Assembly (NCBI GenBank): GCA_964412685.1
Contig: CAYPPS010000002.1
Span: 1-64,000, forward strand
Direction of reading: 5' to 3'
Origin: CAYPPS01 sp964412685
Lineage (GTDB): Bacteria > Patescibacteriota > Microgenomatia > PFEM01 > CAYPPS01
DNA: 64,000 nt
Shown here: piece after piece, positions 55,623-64,000 of the stretch
How positions within the stretch are numbered: position 1 is the stretch's first letter
Layout: each line of letters starts with the position of its first letter
Notes under the pieces: model-generated
What the model saw: only the letters and a program-made list of their open reading frames with translations
Databases searched by the model: none
Told to the model about the DNA's origin: nothing
Position numbers and translations under genes: made by a program

Positions 55623-56165
55623 GTGAGTCAAGGGATAGATCTACTTCGAGGACGCAATAAAGGTCGTTTAAAAGTTCGAAAGCAAGCTGTCAAGATAAAA
55701 TTGATTAGCTTTCTTGTTCTGGGATTGTATTTAGTCGCCGGTAGTGGCCTCTTCGTTTATCTTGTTTGGGCCAAGGGAGAAAAATCTCGACTTCAACGTT
55801 CAATCCAAGTTAAAAAACAGCGCATTATTGATTTGAAAAAAAATGAGTTACTTCATCTTAACCTAAAACAACGTTTAGCTTTTTTAAATACTCAGTTAGA
55901 TTTGGAGCAGAATCTGGCTTCTCGTTCGATCACTACTCTAAGCAAACTGGCCGACCCGCAAGTAACAATCACCAGTTTTTCTTTCGTTGAGGATGGCCAG
56001 GTGGTCATTGCTGGTGAAGCGGCCAATGCGTTGATTTTAAGTGATTTTTTTGAAAAAGTGAAAAAAGAAAAAAAAGAAATAGAGATCGCCTCGCTAACTA
56101 GTTTAACTCGAATGGAAGAAGGCAGTTACGAATTTAATTTGAATTTAAAGTTTAAAGGAAAATGA
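55623..56165 (+). CDS. pilN: Type IV pilus assembly protein PilN
   Basis: Bitopic inner-membrane protein of 180 residues. The cytoplasmic N-terminus includes the PilM-binding IDLLRG motif (VSQGIDLLRGR, starts with GTG). One membrane helix is at about 28-50, and a coiled coil with a small globular domain follows. GTG 55623 is chosen from the AAGGAGG at 55609-55615; upstream in-frame starts would overlap pilM. It overlaps pilO by four bases. Confidence 0.88.
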   Translation: MSQGIDLLRGRNKGRLKVRKQAVKIKLISFLVLGLYLVAGSGLFVYLVWAKGEKSRLQRSIQVKKQRIIDLKKNELLHLNLKQRLAFLNTQLDLEQNLASRSITTLSKLADPQVTITSFSFVEDGQVVIAGEAANALILSDFFEKVKKEKKEIEIASLTSLTRMEEGSYEFNLNLKFKGK

Positions 56166-56893
56166 AAAAAACAAAGTTTGATTATTCAATGTATCGTCCT
56201 TTTCTTTTGCCAGGGATTATCTTTTTGTTGGTTTTTACTTCCGCTTTTTTGCTTGTTATCCCTCAAATCAGGTCTAGTTGGCAATTGCGTCAAGAGATGG
56301 CCAAAGAAAAAGCTAAACTAGCCCAATTAACTCAAAAGGAAGCAATTTTGGGAGGCTTGGATTTATATGAATTGGAAAAGAAAAATGAACTGGCCCTCAG
56401 GGCTTTGCCGGTGAAAAAACAGCCAATTTTAGTTTTAAATTCGATTAAAGTTTTAGGAGAAAGTAAAAATTTGACGGATTTCGCTTTTAATTTGAGTCCC
56501 GGTTTGGTGTCTAGTGCAGCAGCAGGTTCAAAAGTTAAGACATCGGTTAATGAAAAGAATGAAATTGAATTGTTTGTTTCTTTCTCGGGCAATCAGGAGC
56601 AGATTACTGAGTTTGTTTTTGGCCTGGAAAAGCTTTTACCTGTGGTTAAGGTTTTAAGTTTAGATATTAAGTCCGAAGAGATTGATTTTAGTCAAGTCGA
56701 TTTGAGCCTGATTTCTTTTTATCTCTCATTACCAGAATCTTTGGGGACGGTGGAGAGTCAAGTTGTGGGATTGAGTCAAAAAGAAGAGGAAGCCTATACT
56801 AAATTAACAGATTTTAAAGCTTCTTTGACAGTTTCTCTAGAGAGTCAGAATCAGACAGTAAATTCGGGTAAAGAAAACATTTTTAACTTCTAA
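56162..56893 (+). CDS. pilO: Type IV pilus assembly protein PilO-like
   Basis: A bitopic protein of 243 residues: short cytoplasmic end, membrane helix at about 13-37, a coiled coil (LRQEMAKEKAKLAQLTQKEAI), then a ferredoxin-like globular domain. PilN and PilO form a dimer that links PilM to the pilus across the membrane. The call rests mainly on topology and position after pilN. The end overlaps the convergent khpA gene by four bases. No PilP or PilQ follows. Confidence 0.8.
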   Translation: MKKTKFDYSMYRPFLLPGIIFLLVFTSAFLLVIPQIRSSWQLRQEMAKEKAKLAQLTQKEAILGGLDLYELEKKNELALRALPVKKQPILVLNSIKVLGESKNLTDFAFNLSPGLVSSAAAGSKVKTSVNEKNEIELFVSFSGNQEQITEFVFGLEKLLPVVKVLSLDIKSEEIDFSQVDLSLISFYLSLPESLGTVESQVVGLSQKEEEAYTKLTDFKASLTVSLESQNQTVNSGKENIFNF

Positions 56894-57132
56894 GATGCCT
56901 CTTCGTCAATAATCAGATTAAATTTTTTGCCTTCTTTAAAGGCCCTTAATTTAAGCAGGTTACGGATAGCCTTGATAGTCCGTCCCTTTTTGCCAATGAT
57001 AATTTTTAGATCTTCCGGATTGGCTTGAAGGTGAAATTCAATTAGTTCCTCTTTTCCTTCTTGAGCATTAACTTTCACTTCTTCCGGCTTGCTGCTGATT
57101 GATTTGACAATAAACTCGAGTAATTTTTCCAT
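56890..57132 (-). CDS. khpA: KH-domain RNA-binding protein KhpA
   Basis: An 80-residue KH-type protein: the GKKG loop at 47-50 (IIIGKKGRTIKAIRNLL) is the RNA-contact motif, between a helix and beta strands. KhpA partners KhpB in Gram-positive bacteria and controls cell division and sRNAs. In this window it follows rnc by one base in the same operon. Usually found beside rpsP or rimM, so the location here is less common. Confidence 0.88.
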   Translation of the reverse strand: MEKLLEFIVKSISSKPEEVKVNAQEGKEELIEFHLQANPEDLKIIIGKKGRTIKAIRNLLKLRAFKEGKKFNLIIDEEAS

Positions 57133-57133
57133 T

Positions 57134-57835
57134 TTAAACCTCCTTTGTTAAAACTTTTTGAGCGGCGTTGGATTCTGCCTCTCGTTTTGATTTACCTTTG
57201 CCCTTGGCAAGTAGTTTATCTTTTAAGTAAACACCAACAATAAAAACTTTTTGATGGTCTGGTCCGGTTTCTTCCAGAGTTTTGTAAATTGGAGGAGGAC
57301 TATTGTTAACTTGAATTTTTTCCTGAAGCAGGCTTTTAGCGTCTTTTAGTTCCCCCTTCTCAACCCATTTTTCCCAAATGGGCATAAAGTTGGTTTCAAT
57401 GAAATCTTGGGTTTCTTTCAAACCTTGATCTAAATAAATGGCTCCAATGATTGCTTCGGTTGTGTCAGCCAAAATGGAAGGATTTTGATTTCCTTTCGCT
57501 TCCTTTTCACCTCGGCTCATGAGAATATGTTTGCCAAAATTTAAAGTTTTGGCTATCTGAGCTAAAGCGGTGGTTCGAACAACATTAGAACGCAAATTTG
57601 TCAACCAACCTTCTTCCTTTTGAGGAAATTTTTCATAAAGAAAATTGGAAATGATAAATTCCAAAATGGCATCTCCTAAAAATTCCAATCTTTCATTGGA
57701 TTCCGTCTTTTGCTGAAGATGGCTTTCATTCAGAAAAGAACGATGAGTTAAAGAAAGCTGGAGTAAAGTTTTATCTTTGAAGACAACGTTTAAGCTTTTT
57801 TCAATCTGGTTTACCTGTTTTTTATCGAGAGTCAT
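57134..57835 (-). CDS. rnc: Ribonuclease III
   Basis: Cuts double-stranded RNA in rRNA precursors and regulatory RNAs. The catalytic signature ERLEFLGDA is at 48-56, with further acidic residues in LADTTEAIIGAIYLDQG. A double-stranded RNA-binding domain fills the last 70 residues (DAKSLLQEKIQVNNSPPPIYKTLEETGPDHQKVFIVGVYLK...KSKREAESNAAQKVL). Length 233. The start overlaps the nusB stop by four bases, so they are coupled. Confidence 0.95.
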   Translation of the reverse strand: MTLDKKQVNQIEKSLNVVFKDKTLLQLSLTHRSFLNESHLQQKTESNERLEFLGDAILEFIISNFLYEKFPQKEEGWLTNLRSNVVRTTALAQIAKTLNFGKHILMSRGEKEAKGNQNPSILADTTEAIIGAIYLDQGLKETQDFIETNFMPIWEKWVEKGELKDAKSLLQEKIQVNNSPPPIYKTLEETGPDHQKVFIVGVYLKDKLLAKGKGKSKREAESNAAQKVLTKEV

Positions 57836-58179
57836 TTTATTAGCGCCCCCAATGCACCATTGATGAAAGCTGAGCTTTTCTCGCTACCAAAAGATTTGGC
57901 TATTTCGATTGCTTCGTCAATTATCACTTTGGGTGGTTCTTCCGGTTCTATTTTCAATTCAAAAGTAGCTAGTCTCAGAATGGCCAAATCGATTCGATTG
58001 ATTTGCTTGATGGGCCATTCAGGCGCTGCCGCCTCAATTAAAGAGTCTATTTTTTCTTTATGTTTAATAACTCTTTCTGCCAATTGATCCTCAAGTAATT
58101 TGTTAGAAAAACTCCAAGAAAAGAGGCTTTTAACTGCTTTAATTCTTTTTAGGTGACGAGGGTCACTGGCCGATTTCAT
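57832..58179 (-). CDS. nusB: Transcription antitermination protein NusB
   Basis: A 115-residue all-helical protein that binds boxA RNA with ribosomal protein S10. The C-terminal half carries the family pattern (WPIKQINRIDLAILRLATFELK...PPKVIIDEAIEIAKSFGSEKSSAFINGALGALI). The N-terminus starts at ATG 58179, overlapping the rpmF stop (ATGA); longer in-frame starts would lie inside rpmF. Order rpmF-nusB-rnc is compact. Confidence 0.9.
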   Translation of the reverse strand: MKSASDPRHLKRIKAVKSLFSWSFSNKLLEDQLAERVIKHKEKIDSLIEAAAPEWPIKQINRIDLAILRLATFELKIEPEEPPKVIIDEAIEIAKSFGSEKSSAFINGALGALIK

Positions 58180-58343
58180 TTCTTTTTTTCTTGTTTCCAG
58201 TGTCCACAATAAGGACAAGTCCGGTGAGGTTTTTTAAATTTGCCACATTGAGAACAACGACTCAGAGCCGGTAATTTTAACTTTTGACTGGCTTTTCGAC
58301 GACCAGATCGATGAGTTGATTGTTTTCTTTTGGGAACAGCCAT
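58176..58343 (-). CDS. rpmF: Large ribosomal subunit protein bL32
   Basis: A 55-residue zinc-ribbon ribosomal protein: MAVPKRKQSTHRSGRRKASQ at the N-terminus, then CSQCGK and CPYCGHW, giving four zinc ligands (Cys30, Cys33, Cys43, Cys46). The stop TGA overlaps the nusB ATG; the start is two bases after the recG stop on the same strand. This C+ form suggests the cell depends on zinc here, as for bL31. Confidence 0.93.
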   Translation of the reverse strand: MAVPKRKQSTHRSGRRKASQKLKLPALSRCSQCGKFKKPHRTCPYCGHWKQEKKK

Positions 58344-58345
58344 TT

Positions 58346-60367
58346 TTAGTTTGGATCAATCGAAGTTATTGTATCTTTTTTTATTCTTGCTTGCAAGGCG
58401 GGGAATTGCTTTAACTGAGGAAAGATTTTTTCGGCTGCTTGCCTGGTTTCTTTAATTAGAACTAAATTACCGAAGTCAGCTATTTTTAGTTGAAATCGGC
58501 CGTGTTGACGGCTGCCAAAGATTTCTCCAGGACCCCTGAGCTTTAGATCTAGTTCAGCTAATTTGCCCCCTTCATTTAATCTCTCCATTGCTTTTAATCG
58601 AGAAAAGGCATGTCTGCTTTGGTGATCGCTGAAAAGGAGACAGTAAGATTGTTGGTCAGAACGCCCGACTCGACCTCGGAGTTGGTGTAATTGTGCCAAG
58701 CCAAAACGATCGGCTGATTCAATCACCATCATGGTTGCATTGGGGATATCGAGCCCTACTTCCACTACTGGCGTAGCCACCAGAATGTCAATCTTCCTCT
58801 TGCGGAAGTCGTTTAAAATTTGATCTTTTTCTTTTTCCTTTAATCGGCCGTGAATTAACCCCAATTTAAGCTTGGTAAAAACATTAGTTTTTAAATGATC
58901 GAATTCTTTGGTGGCGCTTTTAACCGTGGATAAAGTTTCTGATTCTTCGATTAGAGGACAAACAACAAAAGCTTGTCGCTTCTTTTTCTTGATGTTTTCT
59001 TCGATCCATCGGTAAGCGTTGTCTCGTTTTTTGTTTGGAACAACCCAAGTTTTGATTTTTTTCCTTCCTTCAGGTTTTTCTTTAAGAAAAGAAAGTTTCA
59101 AGTCACCATAGAGACTTAAAGCTACGGTTCTTGGAATGGGAGTAGCGGTCATTGTTAGAATGTGAGGAAATTTACCTTTTTGTGCCAATTTGGCTCGCTG
59201 TTCAACTCCAAAGCGATGCTGCTCATCGATAATGACCAAGCTCAAAGTTTTAAAATGGGCTTTTTTGTAAATCAAACTGTGGGTTCCAATGGCAAGGTCA
59301 AATTCTTCTTCTTTTTTTCTTTGCGAACTAGTCAATAAGACGATTTTAAAACCGCTTTTTTTGAATAAATTGCCTAAGGTTTGATAGTGTTGTTTGGCCA
59401 AGATTTCTGTTGGAGCCATGAAAGCGACCTGGGTTTTATTAAGCAAGGCATTTAAAGCGACGATTGCGGCGACAATTGTTTTACCTGAACCAACATCACC
59501 TTCAAGCAAGCGGTTCATGGGAATCGTTTTACTTGAATCTTTTAAAATTTGATCAAGTGATTTTTTCTGATCCAAAGTTAATTTGAAGTTTAAGTTAACT
59601 TCGAAAGCTTCAAGTTCTTTCTTGAAGACTTTAAGTGCATGAACAGTTTTTTTATTCTGCCATTCTTTTTTTCGCCTCAATGTTTTCAAGTGGAGCAAAA
59701 ATAATTCCTCAAAAGCAAATCTTTTAACCGACTTATCAATCGATTTCTTGTTTAGAGGGAAATGAATTTGCTCAAGGGCCTTGTTGAATTCGAGTAAATT
59801 ATTTTCTCTTAAAATTGATGCGGGGAGTTCTTCCGGTAGATTGCTTGTCAATTGATGAATTAGGAAAGCGATTCTTGAACGGAGCCACTTGGAGGAAACT
59901 TTGTAAGTTTCCGGATAAACAGGTATCAATTTGCCGGTGTGAATCAATTGTTTTCCTTGATCAATTTCGTATTCTGGAGAAACCAAGGTCATTTTTCCTT
60001 GTTTTAATTCCACTTTTCCGGAAAGACTAACCTGAGAGCCTTTTTTTAGTATCCGGGTTAAAAAAGGCTGATTGAACCAAATCAAATTGATTGTATCGGT
60101 GTCGTCTTTCAAGGTTCCGATTTGAATTTTTCGTCCTCCTCTAAGATATTGGTTTTTTAGATTTTCAATTTTCCCTTTCAAAGTGACCACTTCTCCTGCT
60201 TGGACTTGGTTGATAGAACTAACTAAAGAAAAATCTTGGTAACGATGAGGGAAATGGTAGAATAAATCTTTAACGGTTTCGATTTCCAAGCGCTTTAATC
60301 TTTTACTGTAGGCTGGTCCAATCATCAACACCTGGCCAATAGGCATTTCCAAATTGAGCGGCTTCAT
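58346..60367 (-). CDS. recG: ATP-dependent DNA helicase RecG
   Basis: Branch-migration helicase that rescues stalled forks. A wedge OB domain covers about 50-140. The helicase core has Walker A GDVGSGKT at 290-297, FMAPTEILAKQHY, IDEQHRFGVEQR, TATPIPRT, and the later GLDIPNATMMVIESADRFGLAQLHQLRGRVGRSDQQSYCLL motif block. A C-terminal TRG-like segment (LDLKLRGPGEIFGSRQHG) follows. Length 673, start ATG 60367, just after the small membrane protein gene. Confidence 0.96.
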   Translation of the reverse strand: MKPLNLEMPIGQVLMIGPAYSKRLKRLEIETVKDLFYHFPHRYQDFSLVSSINQVQAGEVVTLKGKIENLKNQYLRGGRKIQIGTLKDDTDTINLIWFNQPFLTRILKKGSQVSLSGKVELKQGKMTLVSPEYEIDQGKQLIHTGKLIPVYPETYKVSSKWLRSRIAFLIHQLTSNLPEELPASILRENNLLEFNKALEQIHFPLNKKSIDKSVKRFAFEELFLLHLKTLRRKKEWQNKKTVHALKVFKKELEAFEVNLNFKLTLDQKKSLDQILKDSSKTIPMNRLLEGDVGSGKTIVAAIVALNALLNKTQVAFMAPTEILAKQHYQTLGNLFKKSGFKIVLLTSSQRKKEEEFDLAIGTHSLIYKKAHFKTLSLVIIDEQHRFGVEQRAKLAQKGKFPHILTMTATPIPRTVALSLYGDLKLSFLKEKPEGRKKIKTWVVPNKKRDNAYRWIEENIKKKKRQAFVVCPLIEESETLSTVKSATKEFDHLKTNVFTKLKLGLIHGRLKEKEKDQILNDFRKRKIDILVATPVVEVGLDIPNATMMVIESADRFGLAQLHQLRGRVGRSDQQSYCLLFSDHQSRHAFSRLKAMERLNEGGKLAELDLKLRGPGEIFGSRQHGRFQLKIADFGNLVLIKETRQAAEKIFPQLKQFPALQARIKKDTITSIDPN

Positions 60368-60371
60368 TTCT

Positions 60372-60482
60372 TTATCTCAGAAAAGTGTAAATCAAAGGAA
60401 GGAAAGAACTTAAGACCAAGCCAACAGTAGCAACAATAACCAATCCAATCCAGACTTTTTTTTGTTTTTTAGAAAGAATCAT
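60372..60482 (-). CDS. Very small membrane protein, 36 residues
   Basis: A short open frame: a basic start (MILSKKQKKVW) and one membrane helix (IGLVIVATVGLVLSSFLPLI), ending FLR. The ATG overlaps the tyrS stop (ATGA), and its TAA is four bases before the recG start, so it is tightly packed into the operon as a coupled gene. The length is enough for one single-pass peptide. No named family is known to me; the role is open. Confidence 0.5.
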   Translation of the reverse strand: MILSKKQKKVWIGLVIVATVGLVLSSFLPLIYTFLR

Positions 60483-61666
60483 TTGACTTTGATGAATTTC
60501 TTTTTACCAACCCTCAAAATGATTGGCTTTTTTAAATTAATTATTTCATTTAAATCTTTGATCTTTTTTTGATCTACTTCCACTGCTCCTTGCCGAATTA
60601 ATCGCTTGGCTTCGCCTCCAGAAGCAACCAAATTTGTTTTTTTGAGCAACTCGAGTAAAGAGATTGTTTTTTGATCGAGATTAAAAACAGGCACTTTCCC
60701 GGGTAGTTTTCCGGCTTGAAAGACCCGTTCAAATTCTATTTGAGCCTCTTCGGCTTCTCGGGAAGAATGAATCAAGCCAACAATTTCTAAAGCCAGCTTC
60801 TTTTTGAGAATCATTGGTTCAAGTTTTTGCTTAAGTGTCTCGATTTTACTTGAGGCCATCTGGGTCAAGAGTTCAAAAGCGAGAGGAACAATTTCGTCCG
60901 GAAAGGCCATTATGGCGCCATACATTTGATTGGGAGGAGTATTTAAGAAAAGAGCGTTATTGGTAGTTTTACCGGCCTTCTCTCCCCGGCTGTCAGTTAA
61001 CAGCTTAGTGGTTAGAACATATTTTTCTTTTTGCTTAAGAGCTTTCATTAAATTTCTCCCGGCCAACATGTTAAAAGTTTGATCAGATCCACCAATTTCT
61101 AGGTCGACCCCCATTTCGACACAATCAATTGACTGAGCGACTGGATAAAGAAATTCGTGCAAGTAAATCGGTTTCTGGTCTTTCAGGCGTCGTTGGAAAA
61201 AATCCCGTTCCAACATTTGCTGGACGGTAAAGTTGGCCGTGACGTCAATGACGTCTTTGAACGTGTAACGATCGTTCCATTCAGAGTTGAATTTGATTTG
61301 AACTGGGTTTTTGCCGGAAAAATTGAGCACCTTGCTGGCTTGTTTTTGCCAGTTTTTAGCATTGGCCAGAACTTGCTGACGACTCAATTTTTGTCGAGCG
61401 GCTTTTTTATTCGTTGGATCCCCTATCATGCCAGTAAAGTCCCCGATTAAAAAAATAACCTGGTGACCTAAGTCTTGAAATTGTTTCAATTTGAGTAAAC
61501 CGACCAGATGACCCAAATGAAGATTGGGCATTGAGGGATCAAAACCTTGATAAAGTTTTATTTTTTTCTTGCCCGACAAGACTTTTCTAAGAGCTTGCTT
61601 ATTGGGGTAAATTCTTTCTACTCCCCTAGTCAGAACGTGATCAATTTCGCTCACTGTGATTAACAT
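60479..61666 (-). CDS. tyrS: Tyrosyl-tRNA synthetase
   Basis: Class I synthetase for tRNA-Tyr, 395 residues. The HIGH-like motif is HLGH at 50-53 (FDPSMPNLHLGHLVG). Other family blocks are QVIFLIGDFTGMIGDPTNK, GGSDQTFNMLAGR and the KMSKS-like TDSRGEKAGKT. A C-terminal S4 RNA-binding domain (ASGGEAKRLIRQGAVEVDQKKI) is present. The start at ATG 61666 is chosen by family alignment; a GTG at 61654 is possible because TAAAAT overlaps the ATG. It is divergent from the penicillin-binding protein gene. Confidence 0.94.
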   Translation of the reverse strand: MLITVSEIDHVLTRGVERIYPNKQALRKVLSGKKKIKLYQGFDPSMPNLHLGHLVGLLKLKQFQDLGHQVIFLIGDFTGMIGDPTNKKAARQKLSRQQVLANAKNWQKQASKVLNFSGKNPVQIKFNSEWNDRYTFKDVIDVTANFTVQQMLERDFFQRRLKDQKPIYLHEFLYPVAQSIDCVEMGVDLEIGGSDQTFNMLAGRNLMKALKQKEKYVLTTKLLTDSRGEKAGKTTNNALFLNTPPNQMYGAIMAFPDEIVPLAFELLTQMASSKIETLKQKLEPMILKKKLALEIVGLIHSSREAEEAQIEFERVFQAGKLPGKVPVFNLDQKTISLLELLKKTNLVASGGEAKRLIRQGAVEVDQKKIKDLNEIINLKKPIILRVGKKKFIKVK

Positions 61667-61684
61667 TTTAACATTGCTTTTTAG

Positions 61685-61713
61685 TTGAAGCAAAGGGTGG
61701 CTTTTGTTAGAAT
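61685..61713 (+). promoter_or_regulatory. Promoter of the penicillin-binding protein gene
   Basis: TTGAAG (61685-61690), exact 17-base spacer, TAGAAT (61708-61713), then 11 bases to the ATG at 61725. It lies in the divergent region shared with tyrS. Confidence 0.55.
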
Positions 61714-61724
61714 AAATTGGTCTT

Positions 61725-64000
61725 ATGATTTGGTTAAAGATTTGGCGCCGAAGAACTCGAAAATTAAGAAGGAATTCTTTCGGAGGGAAGTTTTCCAAAA
61801 GCAAACTGTTTTCTAAGCTTTTCTTTTTTAGTTTTATTGGCCTATTGGTTTTAATTCTTGGCTTTGGAGCGATTTTTGCTTTTTACGCTAAAGATTTACC
61901 CCAACCGGATAAAATCGTTCGACGAGAGGGTTTCTCTACTAAAATTTACGATCGGAATGAAAAATTGCTCTACGATGTTTATGCTGATCAGAAAAGAACC
62001 CCGATTGATCTGGAAGAGGCGCCCGATTATTTAAGACAGGCCACGATCGCAGTTGAAGATAAAAATTTCTATCAACATTCCGGCTTTGATTTTATGGGAA
62101 TATTCCGAGCCGTTTTTAACATTGTGGTCAAGCAAAAATTACAAGGTGGTTCTACTTTGACTCAACAATTAGTCAAAAACGTTCTCCTTACTCCTCAACG
62201 AACGATAACCAGGAAACTGAAAGAGTTCATTCTCACTGTTCAGATTGAGAGTCGTTATTCCAAAGATGAAATTTTACAAATGTATCTCAATGAAGCCCCT
62301 TATGGCGGAACGGCTTGGGGTGTGGGAGCAGCTGCAGAAACTTATTTTGACAAAGAAGTGGAAGAATTGAATTTGGTTGAATCAGCTATTTTAGCCGGGT
62401 TACCTCAACGTCCCTCGGTTTATTCTCCGTTTTCTGGCGAGAATGTTTACATTGGCAGAACTAAAGAAGTTTTGCGACGGATGCGCGAAGATGGTTACAT
62501 TACCGATGAACAAGAGAAGGCAGCCGTGGAAGAACTGGAACAAGTGGAGTTTGCTGGCGGCGGCGGCAATTTCAAAGCCCCTCATTTCGTTATGTATGTT
62601 AAGAAACAATTAGAAGAACAGTATGGCCAGGCGATGGTGGAAAAGGGCGGCTTGCGTGTCTATACTTCCTTGGATTTAGAACTTCAAGACAAAGCCCAGA
62701 AAATTATTGAAGAAAAGATTGCCGTGGTTGAAAGCTTAGATATTACCAATGGAGCCGCGGTGGTGGTTGATCCAGAAACTGGTCAAATTTTGGCAATGGT
62801 TGGATCTAAAAACTTTTTTGCTGATGATTACGATGGCAAAGTCAATGTTACTTTATCTCTTCGTCAACCAGGCTCAGCGATTAAACCAGTTACTTACGCA
62901 ACTGCTTTCAAGAAAGGATATACTGCCAGTTCATTAATAATGGATGTTGAAACAATTTTTCCTGGGAGTGGAGATCAACCAGATTATGTGCCAGTTAATT
63001 ATGACGGTAATTACAACGGCCCGATGCAGTTAAGATTTGCTTTAGGCAATTCGATCAATCTTCCGGCGGTCAAGCTTCTGGCTTTGGTTGGAATCGAAAA
63101 TATGCTTGTAACCGCTTCAGATTTGGGCATTTCCACGCTAGCGCCAACCAAAGAAAATATGCGCCGCTTAGGCTTATCAGTCACCTTGGGCGGTGGTGAA
63201 GTTAGGTTGTTAGAGCTGACGTCGGCTTATAGCACTTTCGCCAATGAAGGCTTTAGGGTAGATCCGATTGCCATCTTAAAAGTAGAAGACCGGGAAGGAA
63301 AAATTTTATTTGAACAAAAAGGACCCAAAAAAAAGAAAGTTTTTTCTGAAGGCGTGGCTTTTTTAGTCTCTCACATCTTGTCTGACAATAATGCTCGGTT
63401 GCTTACTTTTGGTTCTCGTAATGCTTTGACTGTCTCAGGCAGAACAGTAGCGGTTAAAACGGGAACAACTAATGACAAGCGTGATAATTGGACGGTCGGT
63501 TGGACACCCCAGATAGTGGTTGGAGTTTGGGTGGGAAATAATGACAACTCACCGATGAAACAAGTTACCTCTGGTATTTCCGGAGCTGCTCCTATTTGGC
63601 GGGAAATTATTCAGGAGAGTTTAAAAGGTAAGCCCAATTTAGGATTTACTGCTCCGGAAAGTGTTGTTACTGCTGAAGTGGACGCCATCAGCGGTTATCG
63701 AACCCATGACGGCTACCCTTCTCGAATGGAATACTTCATTAAAGGAACAGAACCAAATGGAGAAGATCCAGTTCATGCTAAGTTAAAAATCTGTCGAGGG
63801 GAAGACAAATTGGCCACTTCGGTTCAAGTTGCTCGAGGAGAGTATGAAGAAAAAGAATATTTCGTTTTTGAAGAAAAAGACCCTTTTTCCATTGATGACA
63901 TAAATCGTTGGCAACAAGGAATAGACGAATGGATCAAGACTCAAGGAGAACCGCGTTATCACGCCCCGAGAGATTATTGTGAAGGGAGCGAGGGGCTGGA
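61725..64000 (+). CDS. Class A penicillin-binding protein (bifunctional), 3' end outside the window
   Basis: Peptidoglycan polymerase and crosslinker, at least 758 residues. A membrane anchor is at about 35-60. The glycosyltransferase GT51 domain has EDKNFYQHSGFD at 111-122, GGSTLTQQLVKN and the YLNEAPYGGTAWGVGAAA block. The transpeptidase has SAIK at 384-387 with catalytic Ser384, SIN at 443-445 and KTG at 578-580. No stop is reached by base 64000, so the C-terminus is missing. It fits a wall made without an outer membrane. Confidence 0.93.
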   Translation, partial: MIWLKIWRRRTRKLRRNSFGGKFSKSKLFSKLFFFSFIGLLVLILGFGAIFAFYAKDLPQPDKIVRREGFSTKIYDRNEKLLYDVYADQKRTPIDLEEAPDYLRQATIAVEDKNFYQHSGFDFMGIFRAVFNIVVKQKLQGGSTLTQQLVKNVLLTPQRTITRKLKEFILTVQIESRYSKDEILQMYLNEAPYGGTAWGVGAAAETYFDKEVEELNLVESAILAGLPQRPSVYSPFSGENVYIGRTKEVLRRMREDGYITDEQEKAAVEELEQVEFAGGGGNFKAPHFVMYVKKQLEEQYGQAMVEKGGLRVYTSLDLELQDKAQKIIEEKIAVVESLDITNGAAVVVDPETGQILAMVGSKNFFADDYDGKVNVTLSLRQPGSAIKPVTYATAFKKGYTASSLIMDVETIFPGSGDQPDYVPVNYDGNYNGPMQLRFALGNSINLPAVKLLALVGIENMLVTASDLGISTLAPTKENMRRLGLSVTLGGGEVRLLELTSAYSTFANEGFRVDPIAILKVEDREGKILFEQKGPKKKKVFSEGVAFLVSHILSDNNARLLTFGSRNALTVSGRTVAVKTGTTNDKRDNWTVGWTPQIVVGVWVGNNDNSPMKQVTSGISGAAPIWREIIQESLKGKPNLGFTAPESVVTAEVDAISGYRTHDGYPSRMEYFIKGTEPNGEDPVHAKLKICRGEDKLATSVQVARGEYEEKEYFVFEEKDPFSIDDINRWQQGIDEWIKTQGEPRYHAPRDYCEGSEGL

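Noticed and set aside
62400..62609. A minus-strand open frame within the penicillin-binding protein gene.
   Set aside because: Antisense shadow of a conserved glycosyltransferase region; no start signal.

Overview
This window looks like a piece of a draft genome from a Candidate Phyla Radiation (Patescibacteria) bacterium, most likely of the Microgenomates (OP11) group. The DNA is AT-rich, genes are packed with overlapping starts and stops, TGA is used as a stop throughout, and three runs of N mark scaffold joins. The proteins are cut-down versions of universal bacterial ones: YchF without its helical domain, release factor 1 without its first domain, Obg without a C-terminal domain, and a YbeY without most of its zinc site. 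The rpsF-ssb-rpsR operon lacks rplI (bL9), an absence reported for Microgenomates. A complete secretin-free type IV pilus locus and a single-membrane style envelope fit the same assignment. This placement is inference from gene content, not from a tree.

Layout. 1-5000: end of an operon with RseP, then an accessory stretch of small orphan proteins with strong ribosome binding sites around proS. 5000-13300: rpsU-yqeY, a truncated ybeY, dnaX-ybaB-recR, cysS and small membrane proteins. 13300-21200: a UPF0371 protein, obg, a RelE/ParE-type toxin-antitoxin pair, ychF, rpsF-ssb-rpsR, and the exported proteases CtpA and HtrA. 21200-25900 (mostly minus strand): prfA, rpmE, an EamA transporter, hisS and two exported proteins. 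25900-36800: dnaB, a VapBC-like pair, tRNA-Leu(CAA), efp, lgt, a pseudouridine synthase, a KefB-like antiporter and yebC. 36835-37696 is an 862-base non-coding region with strong structure, placed before a Xer-type recombinase. 38700-44100 (minus): gyrA, gyrB, holB. 44160-56900: the pilus locus pilB-pilT-pilC-pilin-pilD-eight further pilin-like genes-pilM-pilN-pilO. 56900-61700 (minus): khpA, rnc, nusB, rpmF, recG, a 36-residue membrane protein and tyrS. 61725-end: a class A penicillin-binding protein that runs off the window.

How the genes work together. The pilus genes form one coherent machine: two ATPases (extension and retraction), a platform protein, a prepilin peptidase, nine pilin-like subunits and the PilM/N/O inner assembly. 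No PilQ secretin is present, as expected without an outer membrane. In this group such pili are thought to serve attachment to a host cell and DNA uptake. SSB, DnaX, HolB, DnaB, RecR, RecG, gyrase and the Xer protein supply replication and recombination. Several aminoacyl-tRNA synthetases, EF-P, RF1 and five small ribosomal proteins supply translation.

Regulation. Many promoters put the -10 hexamer 6-8 bases before the start codon, so transcription should begin at or next to the initiator codon (leaderless messages). Other genes, mostly the small accessory proteins and some pilins, have strong Shine-Dalgarno sequences. I found no CRISPR array, insertion sequence or prophage. No single new biological system is proven here. 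The best leads are the structured region with a dif-like site before the Xer gene, the repeated RNA hairpin over two prepilin leader peptides, and the cysteine-rich pilin.
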